In this document: piece after piece, positions 35,643-45,169 of the stretch
Layout: every line of letters begins with the position of its first letter
Position numbering within the stretch: position 1 is the first letter of the stretch
Assembly: GCF_000943565.1 (NCBI RefSeq)
Contig: NZ_JTDW01000001.1
Coordinates: forward strand, 310,001 to 374,000
Direction: 5' to 3'
DNA from: Neotamlana sedimentorum
Lineage (GTDB): Bacteria; Bacteroidota; Bacteroidia; Flavobacteriales; Flavobacteriaceae
Length of the DNA: 64,000 bases
Made by a program: the position numbers and the translations under genes
The notes under the pieces: model-generated
The model's database searches: none
Told to the model about the DNA's origin: nothing
What the model saw: only the letters and a program-made list of their open reading frames with translations

Positions 35643-36998
35643 ATGGATATGAAGAAGTTTATTTTATTAACCGCAGTAATAGCAATGCTAGCAAGTTGTG
35701 GCTCTAACAATAGAGGCGAGCTAGTAGGTGTTAAAGGAAAAAAATGGCATCCGGAAAAGCCATATGGCATGGAACTAATTCCTGGAGGCGCATTTATTAT
35801 GGGTAAAGCAGACGATGATCTTGCTGGTGTTCATGATGCTCCTTCAAAAACAGTAACTGTAAGAGCCTTTTATATGGACGCTACAGAAATAACAAATAGC
35901 GAGTATCGTCAATTTGTTAACTGGGTAAGAGATTCGATTCTTAGATATAGACTGGCCGTACTTGCCGATGAGGTTGGTAAATTACCAGAAGATGGTGGTA
36001 TTGGGGAGTTTGCATTTAAAGATGCAGATACGGCTAACATGTCGGTTTACGAAAAGTATATGTTCGAAAACTACACTGGTTTAGGGCCAACTGGTTTCGA
36101 AGGTAGAAAAATTAATAACGATATAGATTTAATTTTCGATACTTCAGATTATCCAGATGAATATTATGCAGAGGTTATGGATACGATGTATTTGCCTTTA
36201 GAAGAATCCTATAACGGACAACGTACTTGGGATGTTAAGAAATTTAAATTTCAATACAGTTATATGGATATTCAAGAAGCTGCAAGAAAACGAGGTATTA
36301 AACGTAAAGAAGCAATTAAAAAAGAAGAAATTGAAATTTATCCAGATACTACGGTTTGGATTAGAGATTTTGCATACTCTTATAACGAACCAATGCATAA
36401 CGATTATTTTTGGCACGACGCTTATGGTGAATATCCTGTAGTTGGTGTAACTTGGATGCAAGCGAAGGCTTTTTGCGAATGGAGAACTATTAACAAAAAT
36501 TCTTATCAAAAATCAAAAGGTGCTGCTTTTGTAAACTCATTTAGACTACCATCGGAAGCCGAATGGGAATATGCTGCACGTGGTGGCTTGCAAGCGGCAA
36601 CTTATCCTTGGGGCGGTCCTTACACAAAAAGTGATAGAGGTTGCTTTATGGCAAATTTTAAACCTGTAAGAGGGGATTATGCTGCCGATCAAGCTTTGTA
36701 TACAGTTGAAGCAAAATCATACGAGCCAAATGATTATAATTTATATAACATGGCAGGTAATGTATCAGAATGGATAAATGCTTCTTATGATGCCTCAGCA
36801 TACCAGTATACATCAACGATTAACCCGAGTGTAAACGATAAAAATAATAAGCGTAAAATTGTTCGAGGTGGTTCATGGAAAGATGTTGCTTACTTTTTAC
36901 AAGTTAGCTCTCGAGATTATGAATATCAAGATTCAGCAAGAAGCTATATAGGCTTTAGAACCGTTCAAGATTATATGGGGACAAACGTAACACAGTAA
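35643..36998 (+). CDS. gldK: Gliding motility lipoprotein GldK (T9SS)
   Basis: 451 residues with a lipoprotein signal, AVIAMLASC (Cys19). It belongs to the formylglycine-generating-enzyme-like fold: GMELIPGGAFIMGKADDD, SFRLPSEAEWEYAARGG, YNMAGNVSEWINAS, KIVRGGSWKD, SYIGFRTVQ. GldK forms, with GldN, the periplasmic ring under the outer membrane of the type IX secretion system. It is first of gldK-gldL-gldM-gldN, in the canonical order. Confidence 0.97.
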   Translation: MDMKKFILLTAVIAMLASCGSNNRGELVGVKGKKWHPEKPYGMELIPGGAFIMGKADDDLAGVHDAPSKTVTVRAFYMDATEITNSEYRQFVNWVRDSILRYRLAVLADEVGKLPEDGGIGEFAFKDADTANMSVYEKYMFENYTGLGPTGFEGRKINNDIDLIFDTSDYPDEYYAEVMDTMYLPLEESYNGQRTWDVKKFKFQYSYMDIQEAARKRGIKRKEAIKKEEIEIYPDTTVWIRDFAYSYNEPMHNDYFWHDAYGEYPVVGVTWMQAKAFCEWRTINKNSYQKSKGAAFVNSFRLPSEAEWEYAARGGLQAATYPWGGPYTKSDRGCFMANFKPVRGDYAADQALYTVEAKSYEPNDYNLYNMAGNVSEWINASYDASAYQYTSTINPSVNDKNNKRKIVRGGSWKDVAYFLQVSSRDYEYQDSARSYIGFRTVQDYMGTNVTQ

Positions 36999-37093
36999 CG
37001 GTTTATAACAAAAAACTTTTTAATCAATTCAATAATTATTTAACTATTAACCTACTAAGTATTAACCTACTTAAACATTAAAATTCGAAAATT

Positions 37094-37729
37094 ATGGCAA
37101 AGTCAAAAGCAAGCAAAAAGTTCATGAATATGGCTTACGGATTGGGAGCAGCAGTTGTAATCCTAGGTGCATTATTCAAAATTACTCACATTGAGTTCGG
37201 ACCTTTAACAGGGAATGTACTGTTAACTATCGGTTTAGTTTCGGAGGCCATTATCTTTGCCTTATCGGCATTTGAACCGGTTGATGATGAGTTAGATTGG
37301 TCTTTAGTTTATCCAGAATTAGCTGGCGGTAAAAAAACTGAAAGCGAAAATAATGATGCTCAAGGTATTTTATCTAAAAAGTTAGACGATTTATTAAAAG
37401 AAGCTAAAATTGATGGTGAATTAATTGCTAGTCTTGGAGACAGTATTAAAAATTTTGAAGGAGCAGCTAAAAACATGGGGTCTACTGTAGATTCTGTTGC
37501 GGCAACTAAAAAATATGGTGAAGAATTATCATTAGCTGCTGCTCAAATGGAGTCGTTAAATAGTCTTTACAAAGTACAATTAGAAAGCATTAATAAACAA
37601 GCTGCAATTAACGAAGAATCTGTTGAAAATGCGGCTAAAGTAAAAGAACAAATGCAATCTTTGGCATCAAACTTATCATCGTTAAACGGTGTTTATGGTG
37701 GTATGCTTTCTGCTATGAACAAAAGTTAA
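37094..37729 (+). CDS. gldL: Gliding motility protein GldL (T9SS motor, inner membrane)
   Basis: 211 residues. Two membrane spans lie near the N-terminus (about 12-30 and 38-57, GLGAAVVILGALFKITHIEFG), with the conserved glutamate between and after them. The long cytoplasmic part is helical (QGILSKKLDDLLKEAKIDGEL to the end). GldL and GldM form the proton-driven motor that powers T9SS export and gliding. It lies 95 bases after gldK. Confidence 0.97.
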   Translation: MAKSKASKKFMNMAYGLGAAVVILGALFKITHIEFGPLTGNVLLTIGLVSEAIIFALSAFEPVDDELDWSLVYPELAGGKKTESENNDAQGILSKKLDDLLKEAKIDGELIASLGDSIKNFEGAAKNMGSTVDSVAATKKYGEELSLAAAQMESLNSLYKVQLESINKQAAINEESVENAAKVKEQMQSLASNLSSLNGVYGGMLSAMNKS

Positions 37730-37793
37730 TTAGGAACGTTAATTTTTTTAATCCCAAATCACTTTATTAATTAACCAAAAAACCTAATTTAAA

Positions 37794-39368
37794 ATGGCAG
37801 GAGGAAATTTAACCCCAAGACAGAAAATGATTAACTTGATGTATTTAATCTTCATTGCGATGTTAGCATTAAATATGTCTAAAGAAGTACTTTCAGCTTT
37901 CGGATTAATGAACGAAAAGCTAGTAGAATCTAATGAAGCTACCGAGGCCAGAAATGCTAACTTTGTTGCTAGTTTGGAGCAAAAAGCTTCAGAACAACCA
38001 GACAAATACCAACCTTTAAAGGCTAAAGCTGATCAGATTGATGAGTTGGCTCATAAATTTGATGGTTATTTAACAGACCTAAAAAGCAAAATGGTTGCCA
38101 CTGTAGATAATCCAACGGATTACGAAGTAATGGATAAAGGTGATTATTTAGATCAACATTTATTTAAAGGAGATAAACTTACCGAAGAAGGTACAGCATT
38201 TTTAAATCATATTAATAACTTTAGAGAAGGAGTTATTGAAGTCTTAAAGTCAGAACCTGGTATGGAATCTGTAATTAAAGATGTTGAAAAGAAATTTAAC
38301 ACCGACCAAGTTACTAATAGAGATAATATTAAAATCGATTGGCTAGATTATCATTATAAAGGTTTTCCACTTGTAGCATCCTTAACTAAGATGACACAAT
38401 TACAATCTGATATAAAAACTACCGAGAGTGAAGTATTATCTAGTATGTTACAAGGTACTTTAGCTAGTGAGGTTTCTATGACTAACTATACAACTTTAAT
38501 GGAAACATCGAAATCGGCTTATTTTAATGGAGAGCAGTTTGATGGTCAAATTGTATTAGGTCGTAAAGATGCTTCTACGAAACCGAATAAGGTTGAATTA
38601 ACTTTAGATGGTAGACCATTAAACGAAAACCAATATGCAATTGAAGATGGTAAAGTAAAATTAAAAATAGGAACTGGAAGTGTTGGAGAACACAAAATTG
38701 AAGGTAAACTTATTTTTGGAGAAGGTGGAGAAGAAATAGAAGTTCCTGTAAACTCTTCCTTCGCAACTGTAGCTAAACCTAATGCAGCAACTATTTCAGC
38801 TGATAAAATGAATGTGGTTTATCGTGGTGTAAAAAATCCAATGACTATTTCATTCGCTGGTGTTCCAGCTAATAAAGTATCGGTTAATGCACCAGGATTA
38901 TCCTCGGTTGGTAACGGTAAATATATAATGGATGTAACTAAAGTTAAAGGACGTGAAGTTACTATTAACGTAAACGGTGTTTTACCAGATGGTTCTAAAG
39001 TAAATGATAATGCTACGTTTAGAATTAAAAATATTCCAAAACCAACAGGTACATTAATTGGTAAACCTGGAAATACTGGTAGTTTAAAATTACCAAGACG
39101 TAATGTTGAAATTGGAGTTGTAGGCGCTTTATTAGAAGATTTTGATTTTGATTTGCCAATTGAAGTAAAATCATTTAGTGTAAAAGTTCCAGGGCAACCA
39201 ACGGTTACCGTTAGTGGTCAAAAATTTAATGCTGCAGCTAAATCGGCTCTTAAAAAAGCAAAACGAGGAGATGTAGTGCAAATACTTGATATTAAAGCAA
39301 GAATTAAGGGGAATTCAACTTATATTTTACCTCCTGTATCATCAGTGGCTGTAGAATTAACCAATTAA
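37794..39368 (+). CDS. gldM: Gliding motility protein GldM (T9SS motor, periplasmic)
   Basis: 524 residues. A single N-terminal membrane span (about 14-35, MINLMYLIFIAMLALNMSKEV) starts inside the motor with GldL. The rest is periplasmic, helical first and then Ig-like beta domains (PNAATISADKMNVVYRGVKNP, GVLPDGSKVNDNATF) that reach the GldK/N ring. The length and order are typical. Confidence 0.97.
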   Translation: MAGGNLTPRQKMINLMYLIFIAMLALNMSKEVLSAFGLMNEKLVESNEATEARNANFVASLEQKASEQPDKYQPLKAKADQIDELAHKFDGYLTDLKSKMVATVDNPTDYEVMDKGDYLDQHLFKGDKLTEEGTAFLNHINNFREGVIEVLKSEPGMESVIKDVEKKFNTDQVTNRDNIKIDWLDYHYKGFPLVASLTKMTQLQSDIKTTESEVLSSMLQGTLASEVSMTNYTTLMETSKSAYFNGEQFDGQIVLGRKDASTKPNKVELTLDGRPLNENQYAIEDGKVKLKIGTGSVGEHKIEGKLIFGEGGEEIEVPVNSSFATVAKPNAATISADKMNVVYRGVKNPMTISFAGVPANKVSVNAPGLSSVGNGKYIMDVTKVKGREVTINVNGVLPDGSKVNDNATFRIKNIPKPTGTLIGKPGNTGSLKLPRRNVEIGVVGALLEDFDFDLPIEVKSFSVKVPGQPTVTVSGQKFNAAAKSALKKAKRGDVVQILDIKARIKGNSTYILPPVSSVAVELTN

Positions 39369-39413
39369 TTTATATTTAATACCATTTTTTCAGAAATAAA
39401 ATTTAAAAATAAT

Positions 39414-40349
39414 ATGAATTTAAAGAAGATAAATTTTAGCATTTTAGTGACCGTAATAACTGTATCTTCTACCTTTGCGCAGTTTAATTTACTAAATGCT
39501 AAATCGCCAGACGAAATTGGTCTTAAAACAGAAGAACAAATTTCTTTAGATAACGACAAGCCTTTAGAATATGGCTATGTTGGAGATCGTGACATATTAT
39601 TTGGGAAAATGGTATGGGAAAGAGTAGATTTAAATCAAAGAGCAAATTTCCCCTTATTATATCCGGTGGATGAGAATAATATGACACCAGATAGAAAATC
39701 TCTATTTACGGTATTAATTGAAGCCATTAAAAATGGAGATATTAAAACTGTTTATGCTGATTCTTACTTTAAAGAAGAACGCTCTATGAATCAAATAGAC
39801 GATGTTTTACAATTCTCATCTATTACAGCTGAAGGTACCGATTATTTAAATGATAATGGCTATTCTATGGAAGATTATGAAAATGATCCTTCTATTTTGC
39901 CAGAAATGTATAAAATAGTTGAAACTATTACAGCTGCAGATATAAAAGAATATATGATTAAAGGGTTTTGGTATTTCGATAAGCGTCAATCTGAAATGAA
40001 ATACAGAATTTTAGCTATAGCGCCAGCAGCTCCTGAAGCTCGTTTTAAAAACTCGGATGATGAAATTAATAAAAAACCAATTCCTTTATTTTGGGTTTTT
40101 TATCCTTCAGCGAGAGAAGTTTTACATAAGGCAAAAGCATTTAATAATGAAAATAGTTCAATGCCTTTCTCTTTCGATCATATTTTAAATGCAAGACGTT
40201 TTCATGGATACATTTACAGAGAACAAAATGTTCAAGGTGATCGCGCTATTCACGAATATGTTGCAGAAGATGCTTTAATGCAATTGCTAGAATCTGAAAG
40301 AATTAAAGATAAAATTAGAGATTTTGAATTAGATATGTGGACATACTAA
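39414..40349 (+). CDS. gldN: Gliding motility protein GldN (T9SS)
   Basis: 311 residues with a signal peptide (1-22, ending TFAQ). Conserved features are KMVWERVDLNQRANFPLLYP, IKGFWYFDKRQSEMKYRILAIAP and FWVFYPSAREVL. GldN (PorN) joins GldK in the periplasmic ring. The gene closes the gld operon and is followed by a terminator. Confidence 0.97.
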   Translation: MNLKKINFSILVTVITVSSTFAQFNLLNAKSPDEIGLKTEEQISLDNDKPLEYGYVGDRDILFGKMVWERVDLNQRANFPLLYPVDENNMTPDRKSLFTVLIEAIKNGDIKTVYADSYFKEERSMNQIDDVLQFSSITAEGTDYLNDNGYSMEDYENDPSILPEMYKIVETITAADIKEYMIKGFWYFDKRQSEMKYRILAIAPAAPEARFKNSDDEINKKPIPLFWVFYPSAREVLHKAKAFNNENSSMPFSFDHILNARRFHGYIYREQNVQGDRAIHEYVAEDALMQLLESERIKDKIRDFELDMWTY

Positions 40350-40370
40350 TTTTAGAATCGATAAATAATA

Positions 40371-40397
40371 AAAACGCCCGCTTTTAGTGGGCGTTTT
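40371..40397 (+). terminator. Terminator of the gldKLMN operon
   Basis: AAAACGCCC (40371-40379) pairs perfectly with GGGCGTTTT (40389-40397), loop of nine bases, then T residues. Confidence 0.88.
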
Positions 40398-40448
40398 TAT
40401 TTTATAACTATATAAGGTAAAAATTCAATTTCTATATATATTCGCAAG

Positions 40449-41501
40449 GTGAAACAGGTAGATTATATAATTGTAGGTTCTGGTATTGCAGGAATAAGCT
40501 TTTGCGAACAACTTAAGGCAAATAATAAAACTTTTGTGGTTTTTGATGATGCTTCTCAAAAATCGTCGGTAGTTGCTGGCGGATTATATAATCCGGTGGT
40601 TTTACGTCGGTTTACTTCGGTTTGGAAAAGTAAAGAACAACTCGATTTGGCTTTGCCAATGTACCAAGCTATTGAAAAACGATTACAGGTAAAGCTCGAT
40701 TATAAATTACCCGTGTACCGCAAATTTGCATCGACCGAAGAACAAAATAATTGGTTTACAGCTTCCGATAAACCTTTGCTATCTCCATTTTTATCTACAA
40801 CGTTGGGTAAAAATAATAATGAAGCCATACAAGCTCCTTTTGGTTTTGGTGAAGTGTTGCATTCTGGAAAAGTTGATGTAAAAACCTTAATTAATGCTTA
40901 TAAAGAAGATTTAGTTAAATCGGATTTATTTTACGAGGAGCGTTTTAATTATGACCATATACATTGTACAGAAAACAATGTAACTTATAAAAACGTTATG
41001 GCTAAACATCTTGTTTTTGCCGAAGGTTATGGTTTAAAACAAAATCCCTTTTTTAAGAATTTACCTTTAGTTGGAACAAAAGGAGAACTTATTACAATTG
41101 CTGCGCCCGAAATAAATATAGATTTTGTTTTAAAATCCGGAGTGTTTTTAATTCCGTTAGGTGACGATTTATATACGGTTGGTGCCACTTACGAGTGGAA
41201 AGACACAACCTATAAGGTAACCGAGAAAGCTAAAACGGAATTAATAGATAAGTTAAAAAAGCTTATTAATTGCGATTTTAAAGTGGTAAATCAAGTTGCA
41301 GGAATGCGGCCTACCGTAATTGATAGAAGGCCGTTAGTAGGAACACACCAGAAACATAAAAACTTGCACGTTTTAAATGGTTTAGGAACACGAGGTGTTA
41401 TGATTGGGCCTTATGCTGCGCAAGAGTTATTTAATTCTATTGAAAATAACATGGCTTTAAACCCAGAGATTAATATTACTAGGTTCTTCGAGCAGAATTA
41501 G
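40449..41501 (+). CDS. FAD-dependent oxidoreductase (DAO/glycine-oxidase fold)
   Basis: 350 residues, GTG start at 40449. The Rossmann FAD motif DYIIVGSGIAGISFCEQL is at 5-22. The rest follows the D-amino-acid-oxidase family: AGGLYNPVVLRRFT, HLVFAEGYGL, YTVGATYEWKD, AGMRPTVIDRRPLVG and VLNGLGTRGVMIGPYAA. The substrate is unknown. It is commonly found beside gld genes in this group. A dispersed repeat begins inside its stop codon. Confidence 0.85.
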   Translation: MKQVDYIIVGSGIAGISFCEQLKANNKTFVVFDDASQKSSVVAGGLYNPVVLRRFTSVWKSKEQLDLALPMYQAIEKRLQVKLDYKLPVYRKFASTEEQNNWFTASDKPLLSPFLSTTLGKNNNEAIQAPFGFGEVLHSGKVDVKTLINAYKEDLVKSDLFYEERFNYDHIHCTENNVTYKNVMAKHLVFAEGYGLKQNPFFKNLPLVGTKGELITIAAPEINIDFVLKSGVFLIPLGDDLYTVGATYEWKDTTYKVTEKAKTELIDKLKKLINCDFKVVNQVAGMRPTVIDRRPLVGTHQKHKNLHVLNGLGTRGVMIGPYAAQELFNSIENNMALNPEINITRFFEQN

Positions 41502-41583
41502 GGATAGAAACGGCATCCTTTTTTGAAGTATGAGAAAAAGATATAGTGTATAGCCCGACCCCAATAGGTTGGGGTAATTCCCA
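41501..41583. repeat. Dispersed intergenic repeat, copy 2 (short form)
   Basis: Shares GGCATCCTTTTTT, GAAGTATGAG, AAAAAGATATAG and AGCCCGACCCC with 4144-4271, in the same order, but lacks the middle section. The right end forms CCCCAA-TAGG-TTGGGG, a hairpin in the same place as in copy 1 but with different paired bases. Confidence 0.7.
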
Positions 41584-41585
41584 AT

Positions 41586-41969
41586 TTATTTTTTAATTAA
41601 ATTTTTATCGTAGTGCATAAAAATGTTAATCCAGATATTTCTTGATAGCCTTAAAATAATTGGCATAAAAACAATTAAAGTGGCTACTATTGCGATAAAA
41701 ACGCTTATTAAGCTGGCGTTAAACACAAAAAATGAAATAACAAAAGCTGCTACTGCAAACGCAATACCAACACCATAACTAACATACATAGAGCCATAAA
41801 AAAACGATGGTTCTATTTTATATTTAGTGCCACAGTGCGAGCATTTTTCGTGCATGCTTAAGGCTTCATTTAGTTGATACGGGTTTTTATTGGTGTACAT
41901 AGATTCTTGATGGCATTTTGGGCAACTGCCTGTAAAAATGCTATATAGTTTAGAGCCTTTTTTAAACAT
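41586..41969 (-). CDS. DUF983 family membrane protein
   Basis: 127 residues. A zinc-ribbon-like region with two Cys pairs (GSCPKCHQES and EKCSHCGTKYKIEPSFFYG) precedes two membrane spans (about 54-77 and 82-105). It matches DUF983, a conserved small membrane family of unknown role. It is a single minus-strand gene between plus-strand units. Confidence 0.88.
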   Translation of the reverse strand: MFKKGSKLYSIFTGSCPKCHQESMYTNKNPYQLNEALSMHEKCSHCGTKYKIEPSFFYGSMYVSYGVGIAFAVAAFVISFFVFNASLISVFIAIVATLIVFMPIILRLSRNIWINIFMHYDKNLIKK

Positions 41970-42056
41970 AATATTTGTGTATTTTTGCTATCAAAATTTA
42001 GTAGTACAAAGTTACTTTTTTAAAAATAAACCCACTGTAATAAAAGTTACATTTCT

Positions 42057-43967
42057 ATGATGAATATTCATAACTTATCGATTTCTTTTCAAGGCGAATA
42101 CCTTTTTGAGGATATAACATTTAAACTTGGAAACGGCGACCGCATTGGGCTTATTGGCAAAAATGGCGCAGGAAAATCTACCATGCTTAAAATTTTATCG
42201 AAAGAGTTAGAGCCAGATACTGGACAAATTGCTGCCGATAAAGATTTACAAATTGGCTTCTTAAAACAGGATATTGATTTTGTTTTAGGTAGAACGGTGC
42301 TTGAAGAATCGTACGAAGCTTTTACCGAAATAAAGGAATTAGAAGCTAAAATGGATGAAGTGAACACCCAATTGGCCGAACGTACCGATTATGAAAGTGA
42401 AGCCTACAACCAGTTAATGATAGATATTAACGAGTTACAACACCAATACGAAATTGCAGGTGGTTACAACTACCAAGGCGATACCGAAAAAATATTACAA
42501 GGTTTGGGTTTTAAGCGTGATGATTTTAACAAATTAACCGATACCTTTTCTGGTGGTTGGCGTATGCGTATTGAATTGGCTAAACTACTATTGCAAAATA
42601 ATGATATTCTGCTTCTGGATGAGCCAACAAACCACTTGGATATTGAATCTATTATTTGGTTAGAAGGATTTTTAAAAGGTTACACCGGCGCTGTGGTAAT
42701 TGTATCGCATGATAAAATGTTTTTAGATAATGTTACCAACCGAAGTATAGAAATTTCTTTAGGTAGGATTTATGATTACCCAAAACCATATTCACAATAT
42801 TTAGTGTTGCGTAAAGAGTTGCGCGAACAGCAGTTGGCATCGCAAAAAAATCAGCAAAAGCAAATTGAGCAAACCGAGAAATTAATCGAGAAGTTCCGTG
42901 CTAAAGCATCAAAAGCAACCATGGCGCAATCGCTAATTAAAAAGTTAGATAAAATTGAACGTATTGAGGTTGATGAAGATGATAATAGTGTAATGACGCT
43001 TAATTTTCCAGTTTCTATAACACCTGGTAAAGTGGTGGTTGAAGCCGAAGCGGTTTCGAAAAATTATGGAGATAAAAAGGTTTTAACCGAGGTAGATTTA
43101 CTTATCGAGCGCGATAGTAAAACGGCTTTTGTTGGGCAAAACGGACAAGGAAAATCAACCTTAGCCAAAATTATAGTTGGTGACTTAAAGCACAACGGAA
43201 ATTTAAAATTGGGACATAATGTGCAAATCGGTTATTTTGCCCAAAATCAAGCGGAATATTTAGATGGTAATAAAACCGTTTTAGATATTATGATTGATGC
43301 TGCCAACGAAACCAATAGAAGTAAAGTTAGAGATATTTTAGGATCGTTTTTATTTAGAGGCGACGAGGTTGAAAAATACGTACGCGTGCTTTCTGGAGGT
43401 GAACGTAACCGTTTGGCTTTAGCAAAATTAATGCTGCAACCATTTAATGTTTTGGTGATGGATGAGCCAACAAACCACCTTGATATAAAGTCTAAAAACG
43501 TATTAAAAGACGCCTTAAGTCGTTTTGAAGGTACTTTAATTTTAGTATCACACGACCGTGATTTTCTTCAAGGTTTAACAAATAGTGTTTATGAGTTTAA
43601 AGACCATAAATTAAAAGAATATTTGGGCGATATTGATTTTTACTTAGAACAGCGAAACGTTGAAAACTTAAGAGAAGTAGAAAAACGTACCGTTGTTAAA
43701 GAAACTCCTAAGGAAAAGAAGAATAGAAGCTACGAAGAACAGAAAAAATTAAAGTCGCTTAATAATAAATTAAGTAATGTTGAAGCTAAAATTAGTGAGC
43801 TTGAAAAGAAAATTAAAGCTATTGATGTGGAGTTAGAAATTAATTATGAAGCGGTTACGGCTAAACCTAATTTTTTTGACGATTACCAAAAGCTGAAATC
43901 TAACTTAAGTCAGAATATGGAGAAATGGGAAGCATTGCAGTTCGAAATTGAAGCTTTAGACGACTAA
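42057..43967 (+). CDS. ABC-F family ATPase
   Basis: 636 residues, cytoplasmic, two ABC domains and no membrane span. Domain 1 has Walker A GKNGAGKST, signature FSGGWRMR and Walker B LLLDEPTNHLD. Domain 2 has GQNGQGKST, LSGGERNR and VLVMDEPTNHLD. A charged linker (EKLIEKFRAKASKATMAQS) lies between them and a coiled-coil tail (about 555-636) ends the protein, as in Uup-like proteins. ABC-F proteins act on the ribosome or in DNA-related roles. A second ATG overlaps the first (42060) and could be the start. Confidence 0.93.
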   Translation: MMNIHNLSISFQGEYLFEDITFKLGNGDRIGLIGKNGAGKSTMLKILSKELEPDTGQIAADKDLQIGFLKQDIDFVLGRTVLEESYEAFTEIKELEAKMDEVNTQLAERTDYESEAYNQLMIDINELQHQYEIAGGYNYQGDTEKILQGLGFKRDDFNKLTDTFSGGWRMRIELAKLLLQNNDILLLDEPTNHLDIESIIWLEGFLKGYTGAVVIVSHDKMFLDNVTNRSIEISLGRIYDYPKPYSQYLVLRKELREQQLASQKNQQKQIEQTEKLIEKFRAKASKATMAQSLIKKLDKIERIEVDEDDNSVMTLNFPVSITPGKVVVEAEAVSKNYGDKKVLTEVDLLIERDSKTAFVGQNGQGKSTLAKIIVGDLKHNGNLKLGHNVQIGYFAQNQAEYLDGNKTVLDIMIDAANETNRSKVRDILGSFLFRGDEVEKYVRVLSGGERNRLALAKLMLQPFNVLVMDEPTNHLDIKSKNVLKDALSRFEGTLILVSHDRDFLQGLTNSVYEFKDHKLKEYLGDIDFYLEQRNVENLREVEKRTVVKETPKEKKNRSYEEQKKLKSLNNKLSNVEAKISELEKKIKAIDVELEINYEAVTAKPNFFDDYQKLKSNLSQNMEKWEALQFEIEALDD

Positions 43968-44044
43968 CTTTTAAGTTTTTTTTAAGATAAAAGCATTAAA
44001 CTATAAGGTAGTTTTGCAGTCATATACCATCAAACTACCAATCA

Positions 44045-45169
44045 ATGCGAAAAATTATACTTGCCGGAATAGGGATAGTATTAATTGTTGCTTCCATTTT
44101 AGGAGCTAAAACAATTATAGATAATAAACACAAACCCAAACCAGTAAAAGAAAAAGTTGTAAAAACTGTAATAACAGATACGGTTTTAAACAGTGATGTT
44201 AAAATTGTTGTTCCAGCAAACGGAAGTCTTACAGCAAAACAACGTTTAGAAATTTATGCCGAAGTACAAGGTATTTTTAAAACAGGCAATAAATTATTTA
44301 AACCAGGACAAGAATATAGAGCGGGAGAGCCTTTAATTCGAATCGATGCTTCAGAATATTACGCCAGTGTGCAATCGGCAAAAAGTGAATTGTATAATAG
44401 CATTGCGGCAATTATGCCCGATTTACGTTTAGATTTTCCCGATGTTTTTCAAAAGTGGCAAAATTATTTAAGCAGTTTCGATTTAAGTAAAACAACACCG
44501 AAGTTGCCCGAAATGACTTCCGATAAGGAAAATTACTTCATTACTGGTCGTGGCATTGTAACTAGTTATTATAGTGTAAAGAATTTAGAACAGCGCTTAG
44601 CAAAATATACCATTTCTGCTCCTTTTACAGGAATTTTAACCGAAGCTTTAGTTACCGAGGGTTCTTTAATACGCAGTGGCCAAAAATTAGGAGAATTTAT
44701 AAATCCATCGATTTACGAAATGGAAGTGGCCATAAGTAAAACCTACGCATCTTTATTAAAAGTAGGTGAATCTGTAGTTTTAAATGATTTAGATAACACC
44801 GAAACTTATACCGGAAAAATCTCTAGAATAAATGGCAGTATTGATGCTACAACACAAACTATTACCGCCTATATTGAAGTTAAAGATAGCGCATTAAAAG
44901 AAGGTATGTATCTGGAAGCTAAACTAGATGCAAAAACCGAAACCAATGCTTACGAAATGGATAGAAATTTATTGCAGGATGGCAATCAAGTTTTTGTAGT
45001 AAAAAATAATGTTTTAGAGCTTATTAACGTAACGCCTGTATATTTCTCTGATGCTAAGGTGGTAATAAAAGGTATTCCAAATAATACAGTTGTACTTAAA
45101 AAATCTGTGCCAGGAGCTTATTCTGGTATGCGTGTAAAGTATGCTAAATCTTTAGATACAGCTGAGTAA
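44045..45169 (+). CDS. RND efflux periplasmic adaptor (membrane fusion protein)
   Basis: 374 residues. An N-terminal membrane anchor (5-23) is followed by an MFP fold: barrel-sandwich halves around VPANGSLTAKQRLEIYAEVQG and YTISAPFTGILTEALVTEGSLIRSGQKLG, a shortened hairpin and a beta-barrel domain (INGSIDATTQTITAYIEV, LKEGMYLEAKL). It joins the RND pump to TolC. Its stop overlaps the RND start by one base (TAATG), so the genes are coupled. Confidence 0.93.
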   Translation: MRKIILAGIGIVLIVASILGAKTIIDNKHKPKPVKEKVVKTVITDTVLNSDVKIVVPANGSLTAKQRLEIYAEVQGIFKTGNKLFKPGQEYRAGEPLIRIDASEYYASVQSAKSELYNSIAAIMPDLRLDFPDVFQKWQNYLSSFDLSKTTPKLPEMTSDKENYFITGRGIVTSYYSVKNLEQRLAKYTISAPFTGILTEALVTEGSLIRSGQKLGEFINPSIYEMEVAISKTYASLLKVGESVVLNDLDNTETYTGKISRINGSIDATTQTITAYIEVKDSALKEGMYLEAKLDAKTETNAYEMDRNLLQDGNQVFVVKNNVLELINVTPVYFSDAKVVIKGIPNNTVVLKKSVPGAYSGMRVKYAKSLDTAE